Positions 17,682-25,860 are shown, numbered from the stretch's first letter. The stretch is DNA of 33,185 bases from Gammaproteobacteria bacterium (GCA_027011205.1 JALVAL010000149.1:1-33185), one strand, 5' to 3'. Notes: generated from the letters alone by a model not told the origin. Translations and numbers: made by a program.

Positions 17682-19526
17682 TCAGCTGTCTCTAACATCT
17701 AATTCGACATTCCATCGTTCATCGCCGTTTACGGGCACGGCTTCAAGCCTGAGCGTGCCAACTTCAGTGACTGCCGCTGCCAGGTGAACAGGTACAATCT
17801 CACCTTTTGTACGGCCTTCAATCGGTAGTGTTGCCTGTATTTCAGGCAGCTCTTCTAATTCACCATCATCCCAGTCTTCCATCATTTCTCCAGATTGATC
17901 TTCCCGTCGGGTAGCCGATCCATAAAAACGAAAACGGACCGGTTCGCCAACTATTAACCCGAACTCTTCATTATCGATTATAACATCCGTCCCTTCCTCC
18001 ATTCCAAATGGGGCAATACACAAGGCCTGCATAGCAGGCTCCATGCCCGGCACTGCCGGCATCGAACTTTCTATCCCAATGTAATAAGCATTGGCAATAC
18101 CACCGCGAATTCGAACCCCTTTACCCTGTCTGACATAGCCATAATAAGCAGCTCCCTTCGCTACCGATAAATCCAGATCAGCCCCTTCTAATAATCGAGC
18201 GGCTTCGGCGCCATCACTGCTTAACCAGTTGTTAATGATGTTGAGTATTTTTTTTGCTAAAACAGGTGCTTTCAGCACCCCGCCATTAAATAAAATAGCG
18301 CTTGGTTTAATAAAGGAACCACTTGATCCCTCAAACCCTTCAATATCTTTCAGCGCATCTACCTGCTTACTTAGAAAGGCTGCCAGGTGGCGAGTGACAG
18401 CAGCATCTTGTGCATAGGGCAGGCCCAGTTTAGTTAATGCTGCTCGGGGATTGTGTGCCGGATGTTCATCCACGGATACTTGCGGAAAGAAGCCTTCTAC
18501 TAATGTTTGCTCAACGTCCTGTCTGGTTAATTCGGTTCTTAGCGTGCTGCCCATTAAGCTGGAGCCTCTACTGGGCACAACCAGCGGCACAGATTCCACA
18601 CTGGGATCAGCCAGTAAAGTTTCTTTAGCATCTCTGCAGCCATGTGTTAAAGCCAGGACTTGCCAGGCTTGTAATTTTTTACCCTGCTCCGCCAGCCTGG
18701 CCTTAATTCTATAGGCCAGTGCTAAATCCATATTGTCTCCACCCAATAAAATATGGTCGCCAACAGCAATACGATTTAAGATGAGGTTACCTTCATCTTC
18801 TGTCACTGCAATCAATGACAAGTCTGTTGTGCCACCGCCTATGTCCACTACCAGGATGATATCGCCTACCATTACCTGTTCACGCCATGTTTTACCAGCC
18901 TGATGAATCCAGCTATAAACTGCCGCCTGAGGCTCTTCCAAAAGTGTCAAATGCTGAAACCCTGCTGCACGTGCGGCTTCGGCGGTCAGTTCCCTTGCGG
19001 CCGGATCAAATGAAGCGGGAATTGTTATTGTAACCTGTTGATTTTCAATTAAATTATCACTATTCGAGTAATTCCATGACGATTTAAGGTGTTCCAGGTA
19101 AGTAATAGTGGCCTCAAAAGGGGATATTTTTTCCACTTCTTCCGGGCTTTCTAAAGGCAGGAATGCTGAATGACGATCCACCCCGGCATGACACAGCCAG
19201 CTCTTTGCACTGGATATGAGTCGTATCGGTGTTTTGCTTCCCATATTCCTTGCCAGCTCTCCCACTAATTGACCGGGTGTTCCATTCCAGGGTAAGGCTA
19301 AATCATCTGAAGCAATTTCTGACTCATGAAACTGATAGATGAACGACGGCAGTTGCAGTTGTTCATCGATACTGCCTGGAGCCGTTAACTGAGGAATATG
19401 TAACACTTCCTGTTTGATTGTATCGGCCTTCGCCGCTTCATCTGCCATCTGCAAATCCAGATAGGACAAAACACAATGGGTTGTTCCAAGGTCAATCCCA
19501 ATACTGTACCGGCTCTTATCAAACAT
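17682..19526 (-). CDS. Hsp70 family protein (short paralogue)
   Basis: DnaK-like protein of 614 residues, paralogous to the long Hsp70 that follows it. The ATPase domain is complete: GIDLGTTHCVLSY (from residue 10), VVDIGGGTTDLSLI, ITIPASFDPAARELT, LLEEPQAAVYSW and ILFNGGVLKAP. After about residue 460 comes a beta-type segment ending in VELDVRD, with no helical lid and no EEVD tail, so substrate binding must differ from DnaK. An acidic insert (EMMEDWDDGELEELPE) lies near residue 560. The weak ribosome site (AGAGAC) and the hairpin just upstream (19560-19587) may set its level relative to the DUF2760 partner. Confidence 0.87.
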   Translation of the reverse strand: MFDKSRYSIGIDLGTTHCVLSYLDLQMADEAAKADTIKQEVLHIPQLTAPGSIDEQLQLPSFIYQFHESEIASDDLALPWNGTPGQLVGELARNMGSKTPIRLISSAKSWLCHAGVDRHSAFLPLESPEEVEKISPFEATITYLEHLKSSWNYSNSDNLIENQQVTITIPASFDPAARELTAEAARAAGFQHLTLLEEPQAAVYSWIHQAGKTWREQVMVGDIILVVDIGGGTTDLSLIAVTEDEGNLILNRIAVGDHILLGGDNMDLALAYRIKARLAEQGKKLQAWQVLALTHGCRDAKETLLADPSVESVPLVVPSRGSSLMGSTLRTELTRQDVEQTLVEGFFPQVSVDEHPAHNPRAALTKLGLPYAQDAAVTRHLAAFLSKQVDALKDIEGFEGSSGSFIKPSAILFNGGVLKAPVLAKKILNIINNWLSSDGAEAARLLEGADLDLSVAKGAAYYGYVRQGKGVRIRGGIANAYYIGIESSMPAVPGMEPAMQALCIAPFGMEEGTDVIIDNEEFGLIVGEPVRFRFYGSATRREDQSGEMMEDWDDGELEELPEIQATLPIEGRTKGEIVPVHLAAAVTEVGTLRLEAVPVNGDERWNVELDVRDS

Positions 19527-19559
19527 ATTGTGTGTCTCTGTTTAATTTGTAATTTGTGC

Positions 19560-19587
19560 CTGTTTGCAAAGCGATAGCGGCAAACAG
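19560..19587 (-). other. Intercistronic hairpin DUF2760 - hsp70
   Basis: CTGTTTGC (19560-19567) and GCAAACAG (19580-19587) form a perfect 8-bp stem with a 12-nt loop, between the DUF2760 stop and the short hsp70 start. There is no T-tract, so it is probably a processing or stability element inside the operon mRNA. Confidence 0.5.
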
Positions 19588-19601
19588 TATTTGCTGACGG
19601 C

Positions 19602-20213
19602 TCATAACTCTACTTCAGCTGCTGCGATGATAGTGGTATCATGCCCGGCAGACAATTTAGGCAGATTGACGGCTTCTGCCCGCCAGCCGCGATGGATAAG
19701 CGTTCCGGTAAAAGGTGCTGCACCAACAACATTGCCTGTTAACCTGACTTCTGATGCATTAAAACCCTCCGCTAAAGTAATACGACTCTCTTCATCTTCT
19801 GTGCGAATCGGGCTCAGGGTAAAGTATTCATTGATCACTTTTTTGCTGCCCTCGTGTACTATGCGGGCAGCCGCACCGACTTCTTCGTCGGAGTAGGCCC
19901 CAATTTCCTCTTGCACAAAATCAATTAATCGGGCTTCCTGCTGTAGTAAAGCCAAAAACTGCAGGGCCGATTCTGGTGATGACTCTTTAACAGTTGATGA
20001 CTCCTTAACAGTGGGAACAGCTGTGGAATCAATTTTTTTATTTTCAGGATCAGCACCTCCAGTCGACCTAGTATCATCTGTGTTTTTATCAACTAAAATG
20101 CGTTTAGAGGGTTTCAGCAGCAATGCAAAAAACAGGATCACAGCGATACTTGCTAACACGATGTGGGTCAGATCAAATGTGGCGGGCAGTTGCGGCGTTA
20201 AATCAAAATTCAT
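19602..20213 (-). CDS. DUF2760 protein, partner of atypical Hsp70s
   Basis: First gene of the chaperone operon, 203 residues. An N-terminal membrane helix (residues about 14-33, IVLASIAVILFFALLL) is followed by Lys/Arg and a Ser/Thr/Glu-rich linker of about 50 residues. The conserved domain (about 85-203) has RLIDFVQEEIGAYSDEEVGA, EYFTLSPI, VRLTGNVVG, FTGTLIHRGWRA and the ending AEVEL, the hallmarks of DUF2760. ATG 20213 has AAGAGA upstream; an upstream extension to 20270 has no such site. DUF2760 genes are known to sit with Hsp70/DUF3731 genes, so this protein may anchor the two Hsp70s at the membrane; that role is inference. Confidence 0.8.
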   Translation of the reverse strand: MNFDLTPQLPATFDLTHIVLASIAVILFFALLLKPSKRILVDKNTDDTRSTGGADPENKKIDSTAVPTVKESSTVKESSPESALQFLALLQQEARLIDFVQEEIGAYSDEEVGAAARIVHEGSKKVINEYFTLSPIRTEDEESRITLAEGFNASEVRLTGNVVGAAPFTGTLIHRGWRAEAVNLPKLSAGHDTTIIAAAEVEL

Positions 20214-20447
20214 GGCTAAGTCTCTTAATAATCGAAAACAGGTGTCATATTGCCAGGGGCAAAACATCACGGTTAGTTTATTCTAACTCAGTAGCTAAGA
20301 TACTGTCTCGTTATAACTTTTGATTTGGATGTTTTCAATTAAAAAACTACTTCTAAAACAAAAAATTAATGGTTTATAGGTTATTTTTTGTGCTAAATGT
20401 TATAAAACCAGTTACAAAAATACAGACTTGGGAAATATTAAAGTAAA

Positions 20448-20491
20448 CCCAGTACCTTGCCCTAAAGGACAAGGCCTTACGAGGTGCTGGG
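20448..20491 (-). repeat. 44-nt palindromic repeat, copy 1
   Basis: Imperfect palindrome of 44 nt (CCCAGTACCT ... AGGTGCTGGG on the plus strand; inner CCTTG/CAAGG). It lies about 20 nt downstream of the stop of the minus-strand cNMP gene. It matches the element at 31435-31478 at 36 of 44 positions, including an identical 19-nt block (20473-20491). The surrounding 300 nt (20214-20512) hold no gene and are AT-rich; the promoter of the DUF2760 operon must be here. Confidence 0.7.
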
Positions 20492-20512
20492 AAAAGGTTG
20501 ATTAGGCGAAAT

Positions 20513-21163
20513 TTAAATCACAGTTCGTATCCAGGTATCTTTAAGTCGTTTTGCCAGCACCGATCCTAAAATAATCTGGAATGCTGCTCGAAGGTCAGAA
20601 TTTTTGTCCAGATAACTTTTTAAACGATCTTTCGGCCAGGATACATAGCGAATCGCTTCAGTTGCTACAACATTGGCGGCCGCAACTTCATCAGTAAAGT
20701 AACTTAGCTCTCCAATAAACTGTCCTGCATGCAGTTCACTTACTTTCTTACCATCTATTTCGACGTCGGCTTTACCTGAATAGATCAATATTAGTTTTTC
20801 AAGTGGTTCATCCCTGGAGACAAAGCATTCCCCAGGTTCTGCATTTTCCCAACTGGAAAGTTTAAGGATCTTTTTCATTTCACGAGGTGTCAAAGTACGA
20901 AAAGCGATTTGGCAGAGTTGTTGTTCATCTTCACTCAACTTTACCGGTCTGCGCTCAAGTAATAATCGAACAATCCAGAAAATATTGAGTGCCATAAAAA
21001 CCAGATTCCAAAATATGGGCGGGTAAAGCGGGTCTGTCTGAAAGTAAAAATAAGGAAGCATAAAGCAGGCTGCAGCAATAGTTAAAATACGCAACCAGAG
21101 TATATCCCGCATGCTATAGGAAAAAAGGTACAAAACATTTGCAATGTGGACAAAATATTCCAT
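20513..21163 (-). CDS. Membrane protein with cyclic-nucleotide-binding domain (Popeye-like)
   Basis: 216 residues. The first 100 hold three hydrophobic helices (YFVHIANVLYLFSYSMRDIL, LRILTIAAACFMLPYFY, and a third from IFWNLVFMALNIFWIV). Next come a short helix region and a cNMP-binding beta-barrel (about 115-205) with GECFVSRDEPLEKLILIYSG, ISELHAGQFIGELSYF-type phosphate cassette (here FIGELSYFTDEVAAANVVA) and RYVSWPKDRL. The canonical Arg of the cassette (RAA) is replaced by Ala (VAAAN), so classical cAMP binding is doubtful. Membrane part plus barrel match the Popeye-domain architecture. The start at 21163 is set by AAGGAG 7 nt upstream. Single-gene unit; ligand and function unknown. Confidence 0.78.
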   Translation of the reverse strand: MEYFVHIANVLYLFSYSMRDILWLRILTIAAACFMLPYFYFQTDPLYPPIFWNLVFMALNIFWIVRLLLERRPVKLSEDEQQLCQIAFRTLTPREMKKILKLSSWENAEPGECFVSRDEPLEKLILIYSGKADVEIDGKKVSELHAGQFIGELSYFTDEVAAANVVATEAIRYVSWPKDRLKSYLDKNSDLRAAFQIILGSVLAKRLKDTWIRTVI

Positions 21164-21520
21164 CACCAGGCTCCTTTGTTTCAAAATAATATAATTGTAC
21201 TTGCAGACAGGATAACACTTATTTTAACCTGGGAAATGCAGTAGAGGGTGAAAAAAATGGGTACCAGGAGTGGCACTTTAGGTAATAGATTGATATGCTT
21301 GCTCAGATATGCTATTTCGTCGGCCGACAGGTTTGCAGGTTTAGGTTTGCAGGTTTATAGTTACCTTATTCAATACCTCTTAGCCTTCCTGATAAGCAGC
21401 TATATCTGTATTTTCTAATAAAGATCATATGAGTTTTGTAAAATATGCTAAATTAATGTATATTATTTAACGTATATTAAAGTTTTTTTCATCCATAACC
21501 CTTAACTAGATAAAAATCAC
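21164..21520. other. Intergenic region with tandem 14-bp repeat
   Basis: This 357-nt divergent region carries the promoters of the cNMP gene (left) and arsR (right). A perfect tandem duplication of GGTTTGCAGGTTTA lies at 21330-21343 and 21344-21357, and the unit itself contains the 5-mer GGTTT twice. No gene, T-tract or tRNA is visible. Confidence 0.6.
21454..21479 (+). promoter_or_regulatory. Candidate ArsR operator (direct repeat)
   Basis: TAATGTATATTA (21454-21465) and TAACGTATATTA (21468-21479) are near-identical 12-mers, 14 bp apart, about 41 nt before the arsR start. ArsR-family repressors usually bind AT-rich dyads at their own promoter, so autoregulation fits. Both units are also imperfect palindromes. 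Confidence 0.45.
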
Positions 21521-21925
21521 ATGCCAACACCTGAATCTTTTACCCGCGCACTTTCAGACCCCACTCGTTTGCGTATATTGATGTTGCTTCTTCAAGAAGA
21601 AGAATTATGCGTTTGCCACCTTACCAAGATCTTGCAAATGGTTCAGCCCAAAGTTTCCAGGCATTTAGCTGTGCTTAGAGAGAACGATATGCTGCTGGAC
21701 AGGCGTGATGGTTTATGGATCCACTATCGTCTGCATCCAGGTTTACCGATCTGGTGTTATAAAACGCTGGTATCATTATCTGAAGGTTGTAGTAATGCAG
21801 AGCCATATATTAATGACCAGAAGCGATTAACAGAAGTTCTGGCCTGCAAGCAGGCAAAGCTGCTTAAGTCTGCAAAAAAAGAAGGCGCTGTTTCCAGGCA
21901 AAAAGTGACGGCCTGTTGTCAATAG
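21521..21925 (+). CDS. ArsR family metalloregulator
   Basis: Winged-helix repressor of 134 residues. It has FTRALSDPTRLRILMLLL at the start, the metal-site helix ELCVCHL (Cys-Val-Cys, the arsenite-type alpha-3 site), and the recognition helix QPKVSRHLAVLREN. The wing follows with RRDGLWIHYRL, and a C-terminal tail ends ACCQ, adding a Cys pair. It is the first gene before a P1B-like ATPase, the normal arrangement for a metal-export regulator. No clear ribosome site precedes the ATG. Two direct-repeat 12-mers upstream are the likely operator. The inducer could be As(III) or another thiophilic metal; the neighbouring ATPase itself lacks metal-binding CPx. Confidence 0.85.
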   Translation: MPTPESFTRALSDPTRLRILMLLLQEEELCVCHLTKILQMVQPKVSRHLAVLRENDMLLDRRDGLWIHYRLHPGLPIWCYKTLVSLSEGCSNAEPYINDQKRLTEVLACKQAKLLKSAKKEGAVSRQKVTACCQ

Positions 21926-21932
21926 GGACTAA

Positions 21933-21972
21933 TGCGGAAATTAGCAGAAGCAGTCACCTCGTAAGCCCCGCA
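21933..21972 (+). repeat. Hairpin with partial match to the 44-nt repeat
   Basis: TGCGG (21933-21937) and CCGCA (21968-21972) bracket a 30-nt loop just after the arsR stop. The loop contains CACCTCGTAAG (21955-21965), an 11-nt exact match to the conserved block of the 44-nt palindromes at 20448 and 31435 (inverted relative to their plus-strand reading). In all three places the block lies shortly after a stop codon, in the same orientation as the upstream gene. The relationship is suggestive only. Confidence 0.3.
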
Positions 21973-22041
21973 CTATTTATTATTGTTTAGAGAGATTATT
22001 ACCGCCATCATGTGTCACCAGAAACTGGAGGGAATTCGTCG

Positions 22042-24324
22042 ATGCTTCATGTTGTTCTAGCGATAGGCAGTGCTGTAGCACTCGGAAGCAGCCTGACTTT
22101 TGGGCGCCAGTCCAGGACTCTAAGGCGCAAACGCTACCCAAAGGGATTTAATACCGAGCTACTGCCCAATTCACAAGGATCACCAGATGGACGGATGGAC
22201 CAGGCACAGGGAAAAACCCGCTCCACCAGCGCCGACAAAAAGAGTCAGCGTTCACGGAATTTGTACCAGAATACAAAAAAGAAATTTCTCGCTATTCGAA
22301 AGGTGTTTGCGATCTCCATGGGCGGGACACAGGAGCGTGATGAGCAATTACATCGCTTAACCGGGCAGCGAGGCAAGGCTAGCACCAATATGGCGAATCT
22401 AAAACTTGACCGAAGGATCAATATCTCCATTGGCCTGATGGGTCTCGCTGCAGTCGGGACTTTTTTCTATACTCCATTGTTGCGCATAGCGGGTGCCGTG
22501 ACCCTCATCAACAACCTGCCGGTCTTTCAAGAGCTGTCCAGGAATCTGAGGAAAGGGCGTATAACGACCGAGCTCCTGGAAATCGTCTCCCAGATCAGTC
22601 TCCTCGTAGCAGGGTATTTCTTTCTCGCCACGCTCGTCTGCTTTATTGCCCTGCTGGATCTGAAGCTGCTAAGACGGACCGAAGAACATTCACACCAGCA
22701 ATTAATCGACCAGTTCAGTCAGAAATCACATTCGATATGGGTGTTTGTCGATGGTACAGAAGTCGAGATGCCGTTGGAAGCGGTTCGTAAGAATGATTTT
22801 GTTGTCGTCAACGCCGGAGAGGTGATTCCAGTCGACGGGACTGTTGTGGAAGGAATCGCTACCATCGACCAACACAGCCTGACGGGTGAATCGCAACCGG
22901 TGGAGAAAGAAAACGGGGCAGCGGTTTTTGCCACGACACTCGTGCTGTCAGGCCGCATATTGATCCAGGCGGAACATACCGGCTCCGATACCAATGCAGG
23001 GAAGATCGGAGACATCCTGGAGCAGACCCAGGACTTCAAGGAGAGTCTAAGATTGAGAGGGAAAAAGATTGCTGATGGTTTTATCGCGCCAACACTGTTT
23101 GTCAGCAGCCTGACTTTACCTTTCCTTGGCCCCAGCTCCGCGTTGGCCATTCTCTGGTCCGGATTTGGTTACGACATGAAGTTATACGGACCGATCAGTG
23201 TGCTGAATTTTCTTCATATCATGGCCAAGAATGGAATATTGATCAAGGATGGCCGTTCGCTGGAAATGTTGCAGCAACTAGATACCGTGGTTTTTGACAA
23301 GACCGGTACCTTGACCATTGAGCAGCCCGAGCTTGCTCGGATCTACCCGTTTGCTTCGTACGACGAAGAGACCCTGCTCACCTACGCTGCTGCTGCAGAG
23401 CATCGACAGAGCCACCCAATTGCCAAAGCCATTTTGAATGCCGCCGCGCAGCGCGGTCTGGCGTTGCCGGCCATCGAAGATGCCGCCTATCAGGTTGGCT
23501 ACGGTATACAGGTGATGTTGAATGATAATCTGATTCAGGTTGGCAGTATTCGCTTTATGAAACAGAGAGGTATTCACTTGCCTGCTGAGCTAAGTACCGT
23601 GCAAAGCCAGGCTCATGCCACGGGCAGCTCACTCGTATACGTTGCAGTCAATGACCAGCTTGCCGGGGTGTTGAGGCTGGATCCCTGTGTCCGGCCAGAA
23701 GCCAAACGAATCATTGAATACCTGAAGACGGAAGGTATTGCGGTATCGATTATCTCGGGTGACCATGAGGAGCCCACCCGCCGGCTTGCCCAGGAGCTTG
23801 GCATAGACAGTTATTATGCTGAAACACTACCCGCGCAAAAAGCCGAGCTAATCGCCAAATTGCGTGCGGATGGTAAGACTGTGGGTTATATCGGTGACGG
23901 AATCAACGATGCCATTGCCTTAAAGGCGGCGAATGTGTCTATCTCTTTGAGTGGAGCTTCCACCGTTGCAACAGACACAGCTCAGGTTATCCTGATGGAT
24001 GGTGATCTGGCTAGAATCGAGTCCCTGTTTGAGATCTCCAGGGCATTTGAAAAGAATATGCAGGCCAACTATCTGAACTCGATGATCCCCGGTGTGATCA
24101 CCCTGAGCGGGGTATTTTTGCTGCATATGGGGCTGGTCGGAGCCTTGCTTGTCTATTATACCTCAGAAATATTTGCACTGACGAATTGCATGATGCCCCT
24201 GATCAAGGATGAAATGTCAGAAGATGCAGCAACCTGGAAGGTCAATAATGACATCGCCACCGCTGTTGAAACAGCGTGTGAGCCGGTCGAAAGTGAGCCT
24301 GAGCCTGTTCCCGATAGAATTTAG
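22042..24324 (+). CDS. P1B-like P-type ATPase lacking the CPx motif (copy 1)
   Basis: Membrane cation pump by fold, 760 residues from ATG 22042, which has GGAGGG upstream (GTG 22012 is a poorer start). The catalytic set is complete: TGES (Thr281), DKTGTLT (phospho-Asp419), the HP motif in HRQSHPIAKAIL, and GDGIND (Gly618). The membrane motif expected 43 residues before the Asp as CPC reads Phe-Gly-Tyr, followed by Asp. There is no HMA domain or CxxC at the N-terminus; instead one hydrophobic helix and then about 90 very basic residues. The C-terminal helices resemble copy 2 at 26920-28959. arsR is upstream, a PLP decarboxylase downstream. The gene looks GC-richer than its neighbours. Transported ion unknown. 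Confidence 0.85.
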   Translation: MLHVVLAIGSAVALGSSLTFGRQSRTLRRKRYPKGFNTELLPNSQGSPDGRMDQAQGKTRSTSADKKSQRSRNLYQNTKKKFLAIRKVFAISMGGTQERDEQLHRLTGQRGKASTNMANLKLDRRINISIGLMGLAAVGTFFYTPLLRIAGAVTLINNLPVFQELSRNLRKGRITTELLEIVSQISLLVAGYFFLATLVCFIALLDLKLLRRTEEHSHQQLIDQFSQKSHSIWVFVDGTEVEMPLEAVRKNDFVVVNAGEVIPVDGTVVEGIATIDQHSLTGESQPVEKENGAAVFATTLVLSGRILIQAEHTGSDTNAGKIGDILEQTQDFKESLRLRGKKIADGFIAPTLFVSSLTLPFLGPSSALAILWSGFGYDMKLYGPISVLNFLHIMAKNGILIKDGRSLEMLQQLDTVVFDKTGTLTIEQPELARIYPFASYDEETLLTYAAAAEHRQSHPIAKAILNAAAQRGLALPAIEDAAYQVGYGIQVMLNDNLIQVGSIRFMKQRGIHLPAELSTVQSQAHATGSSLVYVAVNDQLAGVLRLDPCVRPEAKRIIEYLKTEGIAVSIISGDHEEPTRRLAQELGIDSYYAETLPAQKAELIAKLRADGKTVGYIGDGINDAIALKAANVSISLSGASTVATDTAQVILMDGDLARIESLFEISRAFEKNMQANYLNSMIPGVITLSGVFLLHMGLVGALLVYYTSEIFALTNCMMPLIKDEMSEDAATWKVNNDIATAVETACEPVESEPEPVPDRI

Positions 24325-24341
24325 TCTGGCATTTTCTTACC

Positions 24342-24367
24342 AGCCTCCACGGTCGCAGCAGGAGGCT
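24342..24367 (+). terminator. Hairpin after ATPase copy 1
   Basis: AGCCTCC (24342-24348) pairs with GGAGGCT (24361-24367) around a 12-nt loop, extended outward by CC/GG after a bulge. No T-run follows, so termination would be weak. It lies 18 nt past the ATPase stop and before the decarboxylase gene. Confidence 0.45.
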
Positions 24368-24423
24368 CCTGGACCCTTACCCTTATATTATTATTTACCC
24401 ATTGTAATTTACTCACTATTTCT

Positions 24424-25860
24424 ATGAACGAACTCGACAGAATACGGCAACTGGAAAAACAAAGCAGGCAGCTGGAGCCGGCAGATAATACCCGTGCGCT
24501 TTGGCAGACTCAGACAAATGCTTATGCAGAATCATTTATTCATAAAAGAAATACCCAAAAGGCTTATGAAGACAGCTCTGATAATGGCTTAGGGCTGCTC
24601 GATAGCCCTATTGAAGAAAAACCACTGGCTATAGATGAAGTATTAAGGCTGGTAGAAAAATCCATTGTTCCTCCAGGAATCGATCTTACCTCTTCACGTC
24701 ATTTTGGCTATATACCAGGGGGAGGTTTGTATCCTTCTGCACTTGGAGACTTTCTGGCTGCTATCAGTAATAAATATGCGAGTAATTTTTTTGCCAGTCC
24801 CGGCAGTGCCCGCCTGGAAAATCAATTGATTCGATGGATTGCAGATTTAATGGGCTATCCAGAAACTTCAGCGGGAAACCTGACCTCCGGAGGTTCTGTT
24901 GCTCATCTGATTGCCATTACGGCTGCTCGCGAGGCCGTTCAGCTAACAGCAAAAGATTATCATCGAGCGGTGATATATGTTTCGAGCCAAACCCATCATT
25001 CGGTACTCAAAGCTCTTACAGTAGCGGGTATGCGCGAAGCAGAAATACGTTATTTACCGGTTGATAAAGCTTACCATATGCAAACAGACCAACTGCCTGC
25101 GATTATTGGTAATGATCGAAAAAAAGGCCTGATCCCATTTATGGTTGTTGCTACTGCCGGTACCACGGAAGTGGGCGCTATCGATGCGCTGGATACCATA
25201 GCAGATGTGTGTGAACATAACAAAGTCTGGTTTCATGTAGACGCTGCTTATGGTGGTTTTTATATTCTATGTGAAGAAGTTGCCGCCAAACTAAAGGGCA
25301 TAGAAAGGAGCGATTCATTTGTCATCGATCCACACAAGGGGTTATTTCTTCCTTATGGCAGCGGCGCTGTCATTGTAAGAGACCGGCGTCATATTTTAGC
25401 GGCCAATAGCTATCAGGCCAATTATATGCAGGATGCCTTACAGGATGATGAACTTGATCCTGCCAGTCTGTCCCCGGAACTCTCCAAGCATTTCCGTGGC
25501 CTGAGGATGTGGATGCCTTTAAAGCTTTTTGGGCTAAAACCTTTCAGAGCAGCATTAACAGAAAAAGTATATCTGGCCCGTTATTTCTATCAGCATATTC
25601 AGCAAATCCCGGGGTTTGAAGTGGGACCGTTTCCCGATATCTCAGTAGTCTTGTTTAGATATCTACCCACAGAGGGCGATGCTAACGAATATAACCGGGC
25701 ATTGGTAAAAGCTCTGCTCAAAGATGGCAGGATATATCTCTCTACTACGACGATTGAAGCTAACTACTATCTCCGGCTGGCAGTTGGTGTCTATAGGACA
25801 CATCTGGAAGATGTAGAACTTTGTCTGCAAATCCTCAAAGAATTCACAGCAGGGGTATAG
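24424..25860 (+). CDS. Group II pyridoxal-dependent amino-acid decarboxylase
   Basis: PLP enzyme of the aromatic-L-amino-acid / glutamate / diaminobutyrate decarboxylase group, 478 residues, about the usual length. HFGYIPGGGLYPSALGDFL and FFASPGSARLENQLIRW are group II N-terminal blocks. Cofactor-binding residues are seen in SQTHHSVLKA (ring-stacking His), HVDAAYGGF (Asp) and DPHKGLFLPYGSG (Schiff-base Lys305). The substrate cannot be told from the sequence. The facing polyamine operon makes a diamine-producing activity such as diaminobutyrate to 1,3-diaminopropane worth considering, but aromatic amino acids are equally possible. No clear ribosome site precedes the ATG; it may be read from the ATPase promoter 99 nt upstream. 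Confidence 0.85.
   Translation: MNELDRIRQLEKQSRQLEPADNTRALWQTQTNAYAESFIHKRNTQKAYEDSSDNGLGLLDSPIEEKPLAIDEVLRLVEKSIVPPGIDLTSSRHFGYIPGGGLYPSALGDFLAAISNKYASNFFASPGSARLENQLIRWIADLMGYPETSAGNLTSGGSVAHLIAITAAREAVQLTAKDYHRAVIYVSSQTHHSVLKALTVAGMREAEIRYLPVDKAYHMQTDQLPAIIGNDRKKGLIPFMVVATAGTTEVGAIDALDTIADVCEHNKVWFHVDAAYGGFYILCEEVAAKLKGIERSDSFVIDPHKGLFLPYGSGAVIVRDRRHILAANSYQANYMQDALQDDELDPASLSPELSKHFRGLRMWMPLKLFGLKPFRAALTEKVYLARYFYQHIQQIPGFEVGPFPDISVVLFRYLPTEGDANEYNRALVKALLKDGRIYLSTTTIEANYYLRLAVGVYRTHLEDVELCLQILKEFTAGV

Noticed and set aside
22012-22041. GTG start for ATPase copy 1
   Set aside because: No ribosome site; GGAGGG lies inside this stretch and points to ATG 22042.
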